Positions 1 through 6,086 of a stretch of 6,199 nt of DNA are shown one piece after another; positions within the stretch are counted from its first letter, which is position 1; every line of letters begins with the position of its first letter. The notes under the pieces were generated by a model. It saw only the letters and a program-made list of their open reading frames with translations. It did not search any database and was not told the DNA's origin. Origin of the DNA: Candidatus Cloacimonadota bacterium (GTDB lineage: Bacteria; Cloacimonadota; Cloacimonadia; Cloacimonadales; JAIOQZ01); the NCBI GenBank assembly GCA_021106755.1, contig JAIOTM010000442.1:1-6199 (forward strand), read 5' to 3'. Position numbers and translations under genes: made by a program.

Positions 1-10
1 ATTGGATTTC

Positions 11-286
11 TTACTCAGATTTTTTCGCAACTTTGTCTGCTGATTCAAAAGTTTTTGTGTAGGTGAATCTTTTACACAGTAAAAGTTTACTCTTCAGGCT
101 TTTTTCAAAAAGCAAACCAGATGAATATTTTGTCAAATAAGGTGTTTTCGTCTGAGAAAACACTAAGTTACTGCTTATGACTTGAAGTACATAAGTGATA
201 GCTATATTTTTTATGAGAATAAAAAAGCCGGGTGACGGCGTGTTTTTACCCTTCGAACCCGAAATCGGGCAAAATATACTCTGACT
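11..286 (-). pseudogene. start-less open frame, possible GIY-YIG nuclease relic
   Basis: On the minus strand a frame stays open for about 91 codons, from just after a TAA at 287-289 to a TAA at 11-13. It has no ATG, and the only in-frame GTG (161-163) has no ribosome binding site. It reads ...GSKGKNTPSPGFFI, then TYVLQVISSN, KYSSGLLF and ESADKVAKKSE. From memory, frames of the form GFEPxKTPSGGFF followed by a YVLQS segment precede small GIY-YIG nuclease genes in many bacteria. In those the GGC-TTT-TTT (GFF) is really a terminator, as it is here. The GIY-YIG catalytic residues are not recognisable, so this would be a decayed remnant. It may equally be a chance open frame in AT-rich DNA. Confidence 0.25.
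221..239 (-). terminator. candidate rho-independent terminator (minus strand)
   Basis: Read on the minus strand, GCCG (239-236), a five-base loop and CGGC (230-227) are followed directly by six T residues (226-221). The stem is only four G/C pairs. It lies about 180 bases downstream of the methyltransferase stop and could end that transcript, since no other minus-strand gene lies between. Confidence 0.45.
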
Positions 287-421
287 TTATGGGGGTTTTC
301 TTCAGATGTAAAATGCAACATTGAGCATGAAAAGCAACATAACCAAATCTTCTTGAAAAAATGTGGGTATCCTTGTCCCTTTGTTTTAGCCTGCCATTTG
401 ATTTGATTCCAGAAATCTGGT

Positions 422-991
422 TCACCTCTTAAACAATGCGGCTTTGCCCATAAAGATACTGATCTGTTTTTCTAACTTCCAGCCTGCCAGTTGAGCGGCT
501 TCGATTTCTTTATTGAAAAATTCTGCCATAACATGATGGTTCGGCTCTGCTATAAATAATCTTCCTTCTGGTGCCATAAGTTTGTGAAGTGTTTTTAGAA
601 ATACAGGGATGTCCGGGACTTCATGTAACATAAAAAAGGCAAGTATGAAATCTAATTGTTCGGGCATTTCAAAAACAACATCGTCAATCAGCTTTGTCTT
701 TATTTTCTTCGTGAGCTTTTTCCTGATAGCTTTGGCTGTTATCACATCCAGCATTTCCTGCTGAACATCAACCGCGTAAACACAACCTTCTCCGGTTAGC
801 AGTCTGGCAACAGGAAGAGTGAAATAACCATCTCCGCATCCAATATCCATTACTTTCATCTCTTGAGTGATAAAAGGTGAGAGCATTTTTTGCTGACGGT
901 GTACAGTTCCACGTAATAAATTTGCAAACTTATACCCGGTAGTAAGTTTGCATATATGTGGGGTTGCCTGAATAAGTTTGTCGCGTATCAT
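422..991 (-). CDS. class I SAM-dependent methyltransferase
   Basis: This is a 189-residue cytoplasmic protein with a single Rossmann-like methyltransferase domain (Methyltransf_11/25/31 type). Motif I is VMDIGCGDGYF at residues 47-57, the glycine-rich loop that binds S-adenosylmethionine. The acidic residue at the end of strand 2 is D75 in VYAVDVQQEML. LDFILAFFMLHEV (113-125) matches motif IV, and LMAPEGRLFIAEP (138-150) is the usual late strand after the L..GG/EG turn. The length is normal for a stand-alone domain. Substrate cannot be read from sequence; similarity to UbiE-like and other small-molecule methyltransferases is generic. The ATG at 991 is preceded by GGAGGT (1000-995) at short spacing, which supports this start. 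The gene stands alone, divergent from the polysaccharide export operon, so a role in that pathway is not implied. Confidence 0.85.
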   Translation of the reverse strand: MIRDKLIQATPHICKLTTGYKFANLLRGTVHRQQKMLSPFITQEMKVMDIGCGDGYFTLPVARLLTGEGCVYAVDVQQEMLDVITAKAIRKKLTKKIKTKLIDDVVFEMPEQLDFILAFFMLHEVPDIPVFLKTLHKLMAPEGRLFIAEPNHHVMAEFFNKEIEAAQLAGWKLEKQISIFMGKAALFKR

Positions 992-994
992 GAG

Positions 995-1000
995 ACCTCC
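995..1000 (-). promoter_or_regulatory. ribosome binding site of the methyltransferase
   Basis: Minus-strand GGAGGT, with four bases between GGAGG and the ATG at 991-989. It is a near-consensus Shine-Dalgarno at slightly short spacing, and it fixes the start because no better in-frame start lies upstream. Confidence 0.7.
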
Positions 1001-1032
1001 ATTTTATTGAATCCTTTTCTGTGAGACAAACT

Positions 1033-1061
1033 ATTATCTTTTCTTCATGTGTCAAAAAAAA
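1033..1061 (-). promoter_or_regulatory. candidate promoter for the methyltransferase
   Basis: On the minus strand GATAAT (1038-1033) is five of six to the sigma-70 -10 consensus. It would start transcription near 1026, giving a leader of about 35 bases. At 17-base spacing upstream there is only a T-rich -35 (1061-1056). A perfect TTGACA at 1055-1050 lies too close (11 bases) to serve this -10; at 16 bases it would pair with a poor TAGTTT. The evidence is weak. Confidence 0.25.
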
Positions 1062-1163
1062 CAACAACATTTCCTTAACAGAAGCATGATAATTCCATAA
1101 CTACCTGAAATAGAAAGAATATGGGTCGCATTTAATGTTGATTCATGCCCACGACGAATAGTT

Positions 1164-1187
1164 AAAATAAAAAAAAAGGAAGAAAAA
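1164..1187 (+). promoter_or_regulatory. A-rich UP-like tract
   Basis: A nearly uninterrupted run of A residues, including a run of nine, lies just upstream of the TTGACA at 1199. Such tracts often act as UP elements bound by the RNA polymerase alpha C-terminal domain, or as bent DNA. The function is inferred from position and composition only. Confidence 0.35.
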
Positions 1188-1198
1188 TCCATATTTTC

Positions 1199-1227
1199 TT
1201 GACAGCTATTGTGTTAAACCATATATG
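1199..1227 (+). promoter_or_regulatory. candidate sigma-70 promoter of the export operon
   Basis: A perfect -35 hexamer TTGACA (1199-1204) is followed after 17 bases by TATATG (1222-1227), which matches four of six -10 positions. The predicted start is near 1234, giving a leader of about 90 bases before the co-polymerase ATG. The A-rich tract directly upstream strengthens the call. Confidence 0.5.
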
Positions 1228-1235
1228 TCGATTTG

Positions 1236-1244
1236 TGATATAAT
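1236..1244 (+). promoter_or_regulatory. candidate extended -10 promoter
   Basis: TGA followed by a perfect TATAAT (1239-1244) forms an extended -10 element, which can work without a -35. It lies 17 bases downstream of the TATATG of the other candidate. A start near 1251 would give a leader of about 73 bases. Either this or the TTGACA promoter, or both, could drive the operon. Confidence 0.45.
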
Positions 1245-1310
1245 TGGAATCAAGTATTTATTTGTATATTTTGCAATACGCTGTTGGTTTTGAAGAAACA
1301 AACGCCACTT

Positions 1311-1315
1311 AGAGG
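1311..1315 (+). promoter_or_regulatory. ribosome binding site that sets the co-polymerase start
   Basis: AGAGG at 1311-1315 is eight bases from the ATG at 1324 but only two from the in-frame GTG at 1318. The spacing therefore favours ATG 1324 over the longer GTG form. Confidence 0.65.
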
Positions 1316-1323
1316 TTGTGCCG

Positions 1324-3318
1324 ATGAAGAAAAATACGGCTCAGATGAGCGAGTTTTCGCAATACATGAAATTCGATAAGCGGATATTCTTTCAAACGCT
1401 AAGGCAGAAGATAGTTTTTATCTGTGTTGTTGCTCTTGTCGCGACAATTGTTGCCGGAATTTGGGCAAAGTTAGCGATAGGTGTCACCTGGCGTGCCAGA
1501 ACTACTATTATTCGTAATATCAAGAACATGGCGGCACAAACAGATGTCCCTTACCTGTATCAGCAGATTGATTTGAACACAGTTCTTGAATCTGTACGTA
1601 TGCGGCGGAATCTGGAAGAAGTAATTGATAGCCTAGGGCTGAAAACAACGCCTGAAAAACTCTTTGGAAGCTTCGATGTTTACCGAGGCGGTCGATCAAA
1701 CATACTCAACATTGCCGCTTACGATGGCAACCGTGATTTGGCTGTTGATAAAGCCAATCTGTTGTCGGAAGTCTTTATCCGAAATTTCTCGGAAATAATG
1801 AATTCCTCAGCCAGAAGTATGTATCATTATTATGTACCTCAGCGGGAAGAATACTTACGTGAGCTTAATGAAGTTCATCGGGATATTGAAATATTTCAGA
1901 AACAGCACGGCATTATGTCGGTGGAAGCTGAGACGGAGATTAAGTATTCACAAATCAACGCTCTGGAACTGAACAGGTCGGAATCCCGACTCAATATCGA
2001 AGCACTGCGAACCAAAATCAGGGACATTGAAACGCGCCTTGTGGACATGCCGGATGAGGTTCAGATTGGTTCATTGATAAGGGCTACCGACGAGAAGCAA
2101 TTAGAGCAGATGGAGCGGAATCTTGCCCTCTATAAAGAGAAGTACACCGACCGGAATCCGCGTGTAATCAAGTTGCGTGAAGATATCAACGCGATGAAGC
2201 AGAAGATAGAAGACAAGCAAGACCTGAAAGTAATTCCAGACGAAATATCTTATGGTCCCAGCCAACTCAAGCAAACACTTGTCGCCTCAAAAATTCGATT
2301 TGAATACGAGCTTAAATCCGAAGAAGAACTGGCGGGAAATTACCAACAGGAAATCGAAGCTATTAAGAAAGAACTTCGTTCCCTCTCTGAGATGGAGAAG
2401 GAATACATCGAACTTAAACGGAGTGAGGACCTGCTTACAAGCTTATTGCAGATGATTGAAACGCGAATGGTGGAAGCAAAAATAGCTTCTGAATCTAATA
2501 TAAAGGATTTCGAGATAATCGAATATGCTACTCCACCGAAATATCCGCAAGGTTCCAGACGGAAAATGATGGCAATCGCGTTAGGTTTATTCGCTTTCTT
2601 TGGCTTGCTTGCTTACTTTATGGGTAAAGAGTACTTTGATTTCTCTATTAAATCTGACTATGATTATGACGAGTTTATAGATATTCCTCTTATGGGAGAA
2701 ATACCAACTCAGGAGGATGTTCCCGAAAATGTGTTTTATACTCAGATTCAGATTTTGTTTGGCAAATATGTGAATTTACTGCCGCATACATTACCTACGT
2801 TTGTAACTATGGGAAGCGTTACCCGGAATACGGGGAAATCTTTTGTGATTAGGGAACTCGCGGAAATGCTTACCTCAAAAGGTGAGCGTGTATTATGGAT
2901 TGATTCCATTCCATCGGCACCGGAAGAAATATCTCAGCACGTACTCAACGAAGCACTCTTTGAGTGCAAAAAAGTTCCCAGACCCAATAAGGTCAGCGAC
3001 TTATTATACAAGTCCTACTTTGTTTACGATGAAGGCTCTTACCGTACTGTATTGGATGAACAGCAACTCACCGTTTTCTTTCAACAATTGCAGAATTACG
3101 ATGTCATTATCTGGGAGTTGTTTGAAGCCCAGTTCAATATGCAGATGTTCTTAACGATAGCCAATTTCTCGGATATGCTGACATTTGTCTCAAGATTCCG
3201 CATCTCACACAGGGAAATTCTTAGCAATACCACCAACTTCATCAAAGAAAACAGCAATGTGAAAATCAATGGTATCCTGAACCACATAAAAAGTCCGTAC
3301 TTCCGGACTAAATATTAG
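1324..3318 (+). CDS. Wzz/Wzc-like polysaccharide co-polymerase with degenerate BY-kinase domain
   Basis: A 664-residue inner-membrane protein that would control chain length and export of a capsule or exopolysaccharide. Transmembrane helix 1 is near residues 30-50, followed by a Wzz-type periplasmic domain. Long charged coiled-coil segments run through about 172-390, with the GNVR-type motif YTDRNPRVIKLREDI at 274-288. A proline-containing ATPPKYP (402-408) precedes transmembrane helix 2 (414-433), as is typical of the family. The cytoplasmic part (about 440-664) aligns in layout with bacterial tyrosine kinases of the Wzc/CapB type. It keeps a GKS (504-506) in a poor Walker A loop. Its Walker A' is VLWIDS, without the usual second Asp and Arg. 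Its Walker B position reads YDVIIWE (592-598), without the Asp. A late GILNHI (650-655) is also kin-like. The C terminus has only two tyrosines, in place of a Tyr-rich cluster. Kinase activity is therefore doubtful. It overlaps nothing and sits 8 bases before the OPX gene. Confidence 0.88.
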   Translation: MKKNTAQMSEFSQYMKFDKRIFFQTLRQKIVFICVVALVATIVAGIWAKLAIGVTWRARTTIIRNIKNMAAQTDVPYLYQQIDLNTVLESVRMRRNLEEVIDSLGLKTTPEKLFGSFDVYRGGRSNILNIAAYDGNRDLAVDKANLLSEVFIRNFSEIMNSSARSMYHYYVPQREEYLRELNEVHRDIEIFQKQHGIMSVEAETEIKYSQINALELNRSESRLNIEALRTKIRDIETRLVDMPDEVQIGSLIRATDEKQLEQMERNLALYKEKYTDRNPRVIKLREDINAMKQKIEDKQDLKVIPDEISYGPSQLKQTLVASKIRFEYELKSEEELAGNYQQEIEAIKKELRSLSEMEKEYIELKRSEDLLTSLLQMIETRMVEAKIASESNIKDFEIIEYATPPKYPQGSRRKMMAIALGLFAFFGLLAYFMGKEYFDFSIKSDYDYDEFIDIPLMGEIPTQEDVPENVFYTQIQILFGKYVNLLPHTLPTFVTMGSVTRNTGKSFVIRELAEMLTSKGERVLWIDSIPSAPEEISQHVLNEALFECKKVPRPNKVSDLLYKSYFVYDEGSYRTVLDEQQLTVFFQQLQNYDVIIWELFEAQFNMQMFLTIANFSDMLTFVSRFRISHREILSNTTNFIKENSNVKINGILNHIKSPYFRTKY

Positions 3319-3321
3319 AGA
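3317..3321 (+). promoter_or_regulatory. weak ribosome binding site of the OPX gene, overlapping the upstream stop
   Basis: AGAGA begins inside the TAG stop codon (3316-3318) of the co-polymerase and ends five bases before ATG 3327. A weak site at this position fits reinitiation by ribosomes that have just terminated. Confidence 0.45.
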
Positions 3322-3326
3322 ACAAC

Positions 3327-4358
3327 ATGAAATATTTATACTTACTCGTCATCGCACTGCTGGTGTTTACCGGATGTAGCCGCAAGATGAAACCGGAAAC
3401 GATTGCAGCTCCACCCCAGTATCTCGAAGAATCAATTATAAGCCAGAGATCTGAAGCTGAGGTTTTGAAAGAACTCAACGAGTTGCATGGCTTGACCGCG
3501 TCACGGTATATAATCGGACCGGGAGACAAATTCCACATATATGTTTATGACGAAGCGGAACTGGATACTCGTGAAGTTATTGTTAAACCGGATGGGGCTA
3601 TCTCAATGAAACTACTCGGGGAAATTCGCGTTGCCGGGCTTAGTATCCCTGATGCCTCCCGAACCATAGAAGAGAGATTGAAGGAGTATGTCCTTTATCC
3701 AAAAGTTTCCATGGTACCCTACGAAATGAAAAGCTCAAGAGTATTGATTCTCGGTAGTGTCGCGAGACCCGGTTCTTACCTCACGGAAAACGATATGCGT
3801 GTCCTTGACGCAATTTCTAAGGCTGGTGGTTTGGCTACAGGTGTTTTCCAGAACAACACTATTGAACTTGCGGATTTAGAACGCACTTACATTGTTCGGG
3901 GTAACGATTTACTACCTATTGATTTCAGAGCACTTATCCGCGAAGGAGATATGATGCAGAATATTCCGCTTATGGATGGTGACTATATCTATATTCCTTC
4001 GGCAATCAACAGAGAAATATATGTACTGGGTGAGGTTAACGAGCCTGGTCACTTTGCCTATAAAGAAGATATGACACTATTGCAGATTATCAGTTATGCT
4101 CAGGGATTTACTACAAGAGCTTATCGCTCAAGAATCTTTGTGATTCGTGGAAGTCTGAACCATCCCAGAATGTTTCAGATAAACAGTTGGGCAGCCTTGA
4201 AAGCACAGGAGCAAGATTTCAGATTAAAGCCAAACGATGTAGTATATGTACCAAAAACACATATTGCTTCATGGAACGATCTTCTTGATAAAGTGATGCC
4301 GAGTCTCCAGACAATTCAGGGTGCCTGGATGGTACGCGAGATTATTCGGGACGAATAA
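3327..4358 (+). CDS. outer-membrane polysaccharide export lipoprotein (Wza-like, SLBB)
   Basis: A 343-residue OPX-family protein expected to form the outer-membrane channel for polysaccharide exit, working with the co-polymerase encoded just upstream. The N terminus is a lipoprotein signal: MKYLYLLVIALLVFTGC, with the lipidated cysteine at C17; Phe at -3 of the lipobox is slightly unusual. The polysaccharide export domain spans about 60-135, starting with the characteristic YIIGPGDKFHIYVYDEAEL (61-79) and VKPDGAISMKLLGEI (86-100). Two SLBB domains follow. The first begins RVLILGSVARPGSY (138-151) and the second IYVLGEVNEPGHFAY (231-245). LKPNDVVYVPK (300-310) ends the second repeat. The last 30 residues, rich in Trp and hydrophobics, could form the amphipathic helix that makes the outer-membrane ring in Wza; this is inferred. 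AGAGA overlaps the upstream TAG stop and serves as a weak ribosome site, suggesting translational coupling. Confidence 0.92.
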   Translation: MKYLYLLVIALLVFTGCSRKMKPETIAAPPQYLEESIISQRSEAEVLKELNELHGLTASRYIIGPGDKFHIYVYDEAELDTREVIVKPDGAISMKLLGEIRVAGLSIPDASRTIEERLKEYVLYPKVSMVPYEMKSSRVLILGSVARPGSYLTENDMRVLDAISKAGGLATGVFQNNTIELADLERTYIVRGNDLLPIDFRALIREGDMMQNIPLMDGDYIYIPSAINREIYVLGEVNEPGHFAYKEDMTLLQIISYAQGFTTRAYRSRIFVIRGSLNHPRMFQINSWAALKAQEQDFRLKPNDVVYVPKTHIASWNDLLDKVMPSLQTIQGAWMVREIIRDE

Positions 4359-4377
4359 AAGCACTCATTTTCTAACA

Positions 4378-4406
4378 TAAAGCCCGGTGGATTCTGCCGG
4401 GCTTTA
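4378..4406 (+). terminator. rho-independent terminator of the export operon
   Basis: TAAAGCCCGG (4378-4387) and CCGGGCTTTA (4397-4406) form a perfect 10-bp stem with a nine-base loop, starting 20 bases after the OPX stop codon. The core is seven pairs, AGCCCGG/CCGGGCT, followed by a short TTTA. The A/T flanks are symmetric, so it could also stop transcription coming from the right. It marks the end of the two-gene operon. Confidence 0.85.
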
Positions 4407-4648
4407 TCGCGAAGCGAATTCGGGATTTATTCTTTGTGCGAGCGTATGAGTTCACCCACTATAGAGTGCATAGAAGAGGACACAGGCATTTCTCATTTCC
4501 CGTTTACGGGTGAAGTCGCAGGGACACCCAAAATGGAAAAAGATGGTTTCCATACAACTATTAATATATTGGCGGGAAAAACTGTTTACAAAAATTCCTG
4601 CTTTCAAAAGTATGACATATTGTTATTTGTATAATTATAGGAGAAATC
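4407..4648 (+). other. hairpin-rich leader before the nitronate monooxygenase gene
   Basis: This 242-base spacer follows the terminator and carries several short inverted repeats on its first half: CACT/AGTG (4457-4468), CCCGT/ACGGG (4499-4510), GGGTG/CACCC (4508-4529) and ATGGAAA/TTTCCAT (4533-4553, seven pairs, seven-base loop). The second and third share GGG at 4508-4510, so they exclude each other. No convincing promoter was found. TTTACA (4585-4590) lacks a -10 at proper distance. The spacer does not match any riboswitch class I know by eye. Confidence 0.4.
4639..4643 (+). promoter_or_regulatory. ribosome binding site supporting a TTG start
   Basis: AGGAG lies five bases before TTG at 4649-4651. 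No ATG or GTG in this frame occurs before the conserved QGGMGV motif, so this site decides that the gene begins with TTG. Confidence 0.8.
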
Positions 4649-5791
4649 TTGAATATAAAATTGCCAGAATTGAAAATTGGGGAGTTGATTGCAAAAATCC
4701 CAATCATACAGGGTGGAATGGGCGTAGGTATCTCACGTTCTGGATTAGCTTCAGCAGTTGCCAATGAAGGTGGTATAGGTGTTATATCATCAGTAGGTCT
4801 CGGAGTTGTTCAATCTACTACAAGTAAGAAAGATCGCGCGGCGAATCTGAACGCGTTACGTTACGAAATTCGTGAAGTAAAGAAGAAAACCAACGGTATT
4901 GTTGGAATAAACATCATGGTGGCACTTTCCGATTATGATGATCTTGTGAAAATCGCTATAGAGGAAAAAGCAGATATTCTGTTCCTTGGTGCTGGAATGC
5001 CATTGAAAATTCCCGGTGGAATAGACCTTGATACTTTGCGTAAGCAAACAACAAAAATTGGCGTTATCGTATCCTCTGCCCGGGCAGCCTCACTTATATT
5101 CCGTACCTGGAGCCGAAAATTCAACCATGTCCCGGATGCCGTTGTTGTGGAAGGACCTGAAGCTGGTGGACACCTTGGATTTTCCAGAGAGCAACTCGAA
5201 GATAAGAAACAAACTTTAGAGAATATTCTTCCTGCTGTAATCGAAATGATTAAGCCATTTGAAGAACAATTCGGCAAAAAAATTCCAATTATTGCCGGAG
5301 GCGGAATTTTCACCGGAGAGGATATATACAAAATTATGGAATTGGGCGCGGATGGAGTTCAGATGGGTACACGTTTTGTAGCAACCCACGAATGCGATGC
5401 AAGCCCTGCTTTCAAACAGCAATACGTGGATTGTACTAAAGAAGATATTGTTATTATTGATAGTCCGTTAGGATTACCTGGACGCGCTATTGCCAACACT
5501 TACCTTAAGGATGTGATGAAAGGCAAAAAGATTCCTTTCTCATGTCCGTGGAAATGTCTGAGAACCTGCGATTACAAGACTGCTCCTTACTGCATAGCCG
5601 AAGCTTTAACAAATGCCTGTGTTGGTTTAATGGACCATGGGTTTGCCTTCTCTGGCTCAAATGCTTATCTCATCGACACAATTGTTTCGGTGAAAGAGCT
5701 AATCGAAACCCTGATAGCGGAATTCACAGCCGCGGCTGAGAAAGCCCTGCAACTTGAGCCTGAGCTTAATCCAACTGTCTCACATACATAG
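4649..5791 (+). CDS. nitronate monooxygenase / FabK-type FMN-dependent enzyme
   Basis: A 380-residue cytoplasmic TIM-barrel flavoenzyme of the nitronate monooxygenase (2-nitropropane dioxygenase, NPD) family, which also contains the enoyl-ACP reductase FabK. Family members oxidise alkyl nitronates using FMN and O2, or reduce enoyl-ACP; which applies here is not decided by sequence. Visible motifs are IPIIQGGMGVGIS (17-29) for the flavin pocket, VVVEGPEAGGHLG (165-177) with H175 at the position of the catalytic histidine, IIAGGGIFTGEDI (214-226), and GADGVQMGTRF (233-243) for FMN phosphate. A C-terminal cluster C299-x3-C303-x3-C307-x7-C315 (CPWKCLRTC then PYC) follows; I recall it from a subgroup in anaerobes and it may bind a metal or Fe-S cluster. 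The start is TTG with AGGAG at good spacing, and the N terminus matches the family without extension. It is monocistronic by context. Confidence 0.9.
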   Translation: MNIKLPELKIGELIAKIPIIQGGMGVGISRSGLASAVANEGGIGVISSVGLGVVQSTTSKKDRAANLNALRYEIREVKKKTNGIVGINIMVALSDYDDLVKIAIEEKADILFLGAGMPLKIPGGIDLDTLRKQTTKIGVIVSSARAASLIFRTWSRKFNHVPDAVVVEGPEAGGHLGFSREQLEDKKQTLENILPAVIEMIKPFEEQFGKKIPIIAGGGIFTGEDIYKIMELGADGVQMGTRFVATHECDASPAFKQQYVDCTKEDIVIIDSPLGLPGRAIANTYLKDVMKGKKIPFSCPWKCLRTCDYKTAPYCIAEALTNACVGLMDHGFAFSGSNAYLIDTIVSVKELIETLIAEFTAAAEKALQLEPELNPTVSHT

Positions 5792-6086
5792 AAATGAGAA
5801 AAAGATATACCCGAAATAGCTAATATTTGCGAATTTTCTTAAAGCATTACCTGCGAAGACCTTTGTATAAGAAAAATAACAGAATATCTTTATAGTGAAG
5901 CCCATAACTGGGTTTTCGGCGAGTAAAACTTCGCAAAGGTCAAACTGCCTATTACAATGAAAGACTTAAACTACGTTATATTACATTATACAAGGCTCTA
6001 AGATAGATAGAAACGCTTTTGAAAAAACTGAATGAAGTTGTGAAATCCTGAAATAATTCAATGTCAATGCGTGTTAATTATAGCTT
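5792..6086. other. gene-free spacer between the monooxygenase and the IS end
   Basis: No coding frame of useful length is present; the best ATG frames run fewer than 20 codons. The stretch is AT-rich. It contains a small terminator-like hairpin and a longer-range inverted repeat (GACCTTTG at 5858-5865 against CAAAGGTC at 5934-5941). The bases just left of 6087 should include the target-site duplication of the insertion sequence, but the other copy is outside the window. Confidence 0.6.
5898..5916 (+). terminator. weak terminator-like hairpin after the monooxygenase
   Basis: AAGCCCA (5898-5904), loop TAAC, then TGGGTTT (5909-5915) pair over seven positions including one G-T. Only four T residues follow the G/C core. 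It lies about 105 bases after the stop codon and is the best candidate for the transcript end, but is weak. Confidence 0.35.

Larger units (their letters stand above)
1..421. other. gene-free left flank
   Basis: No intact coding sequence is supported here. The stretch holds the start-less minus-strand frame, a minus-strand terminator-like hairpin at 221-239, and several small AT-rich inverted repeats: TGTGTA at 56-61 against TACACA at 73-78, GTAAA/TTTAC at 79-90, and GCTTTT/AAAAGC at 98-113. Two 12-base palindromes also occur, CCCGAAATCGGG at 258-269 and CCAGAAATCTGG at 409-420. The second lies immediately after the methyltransferase stop codon, on its downstream side, but has no T tract. Confidence 0.6.
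992..1323. other. divergent intergenic region
   Basis: These 332 bases separate the leftward methyltransferase from the rightward export operon. They contain control signals for both sides and no supported small gene. The right half holds an A-rich tract (1164-1187) followed by TTGACA and then TATAAT-like elements. The left half holds a second TTGACA on the minus strand. No clear operator or riboswitch was recognised. Confidence 0.6.

Noticed and set aside
3..62. A plus-strand frame open from the left edge to TAG at 60-62 (about 19 codons), possibly the tail of a gene.
   Set aside because: Too short to judge, no recognisable motif, and it overlaps the longer minus-strand frame.
56..97. GTAAA...GTGTAAA on the minus strand (90 to 71), similar to the IS256 end at the right, suggesting the window lies between two insertion sequences.
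   Set aside because: Spacing between the blocks differs by one base, the rest does not match, and the short plus-strand frame ending at 62 does not resemble the IS256 transposase tail.
248..270. GGTTCGAAG on the minus strand, resembling the T-loop of a tRNA.
   Set aside because: The bases flanking the loop (TCGGG and GGTAA) do not pair, and no anticodon or acceptor arm can be built around it.
988..1002. A four-codon mini-frame on the minus strand whose TGA overlaps the methyltransferase ATG (ATGA).
   Set aside because: Its ATG overlaps the Shine-Dalgarno GGAGG, so it has no ribosome site of its own. Probably chance.
1318..1323. GTG at 1318 as the co-polymerase start, adding two residues.
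   Set aside because: AGAGG is only two bases away from it, while ATG 1324 has eight-base spacing.
4434..4634. A 66-codon plus-strand frame with a TTG start (ATG alternative at 4446) in the spacer before the monooxygenase.
   Set aside because: No ribosome binding site precedes either start, the product resembles no family I know, and the frame coincides with several hairpins. Better explained as leader sequence.
4630..4635. A perfect TATAAT just before the monooxygenase gene.
   Set aside because: Transcription would begin at about 4642, inside the AGGAG ribosome site, leaving no usable leader. No -35 lies at proper distance; ATGACA is only 12 bases upstream.
4933..5331. A 132-codon minus-strand frame inside the monooxygenase gene, and other shorter antisense frames there and in the export genes.
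   Set aside because: They lie wholly within strongly supported genes on the other strand and show no family motifs; they are by-products of codon use.
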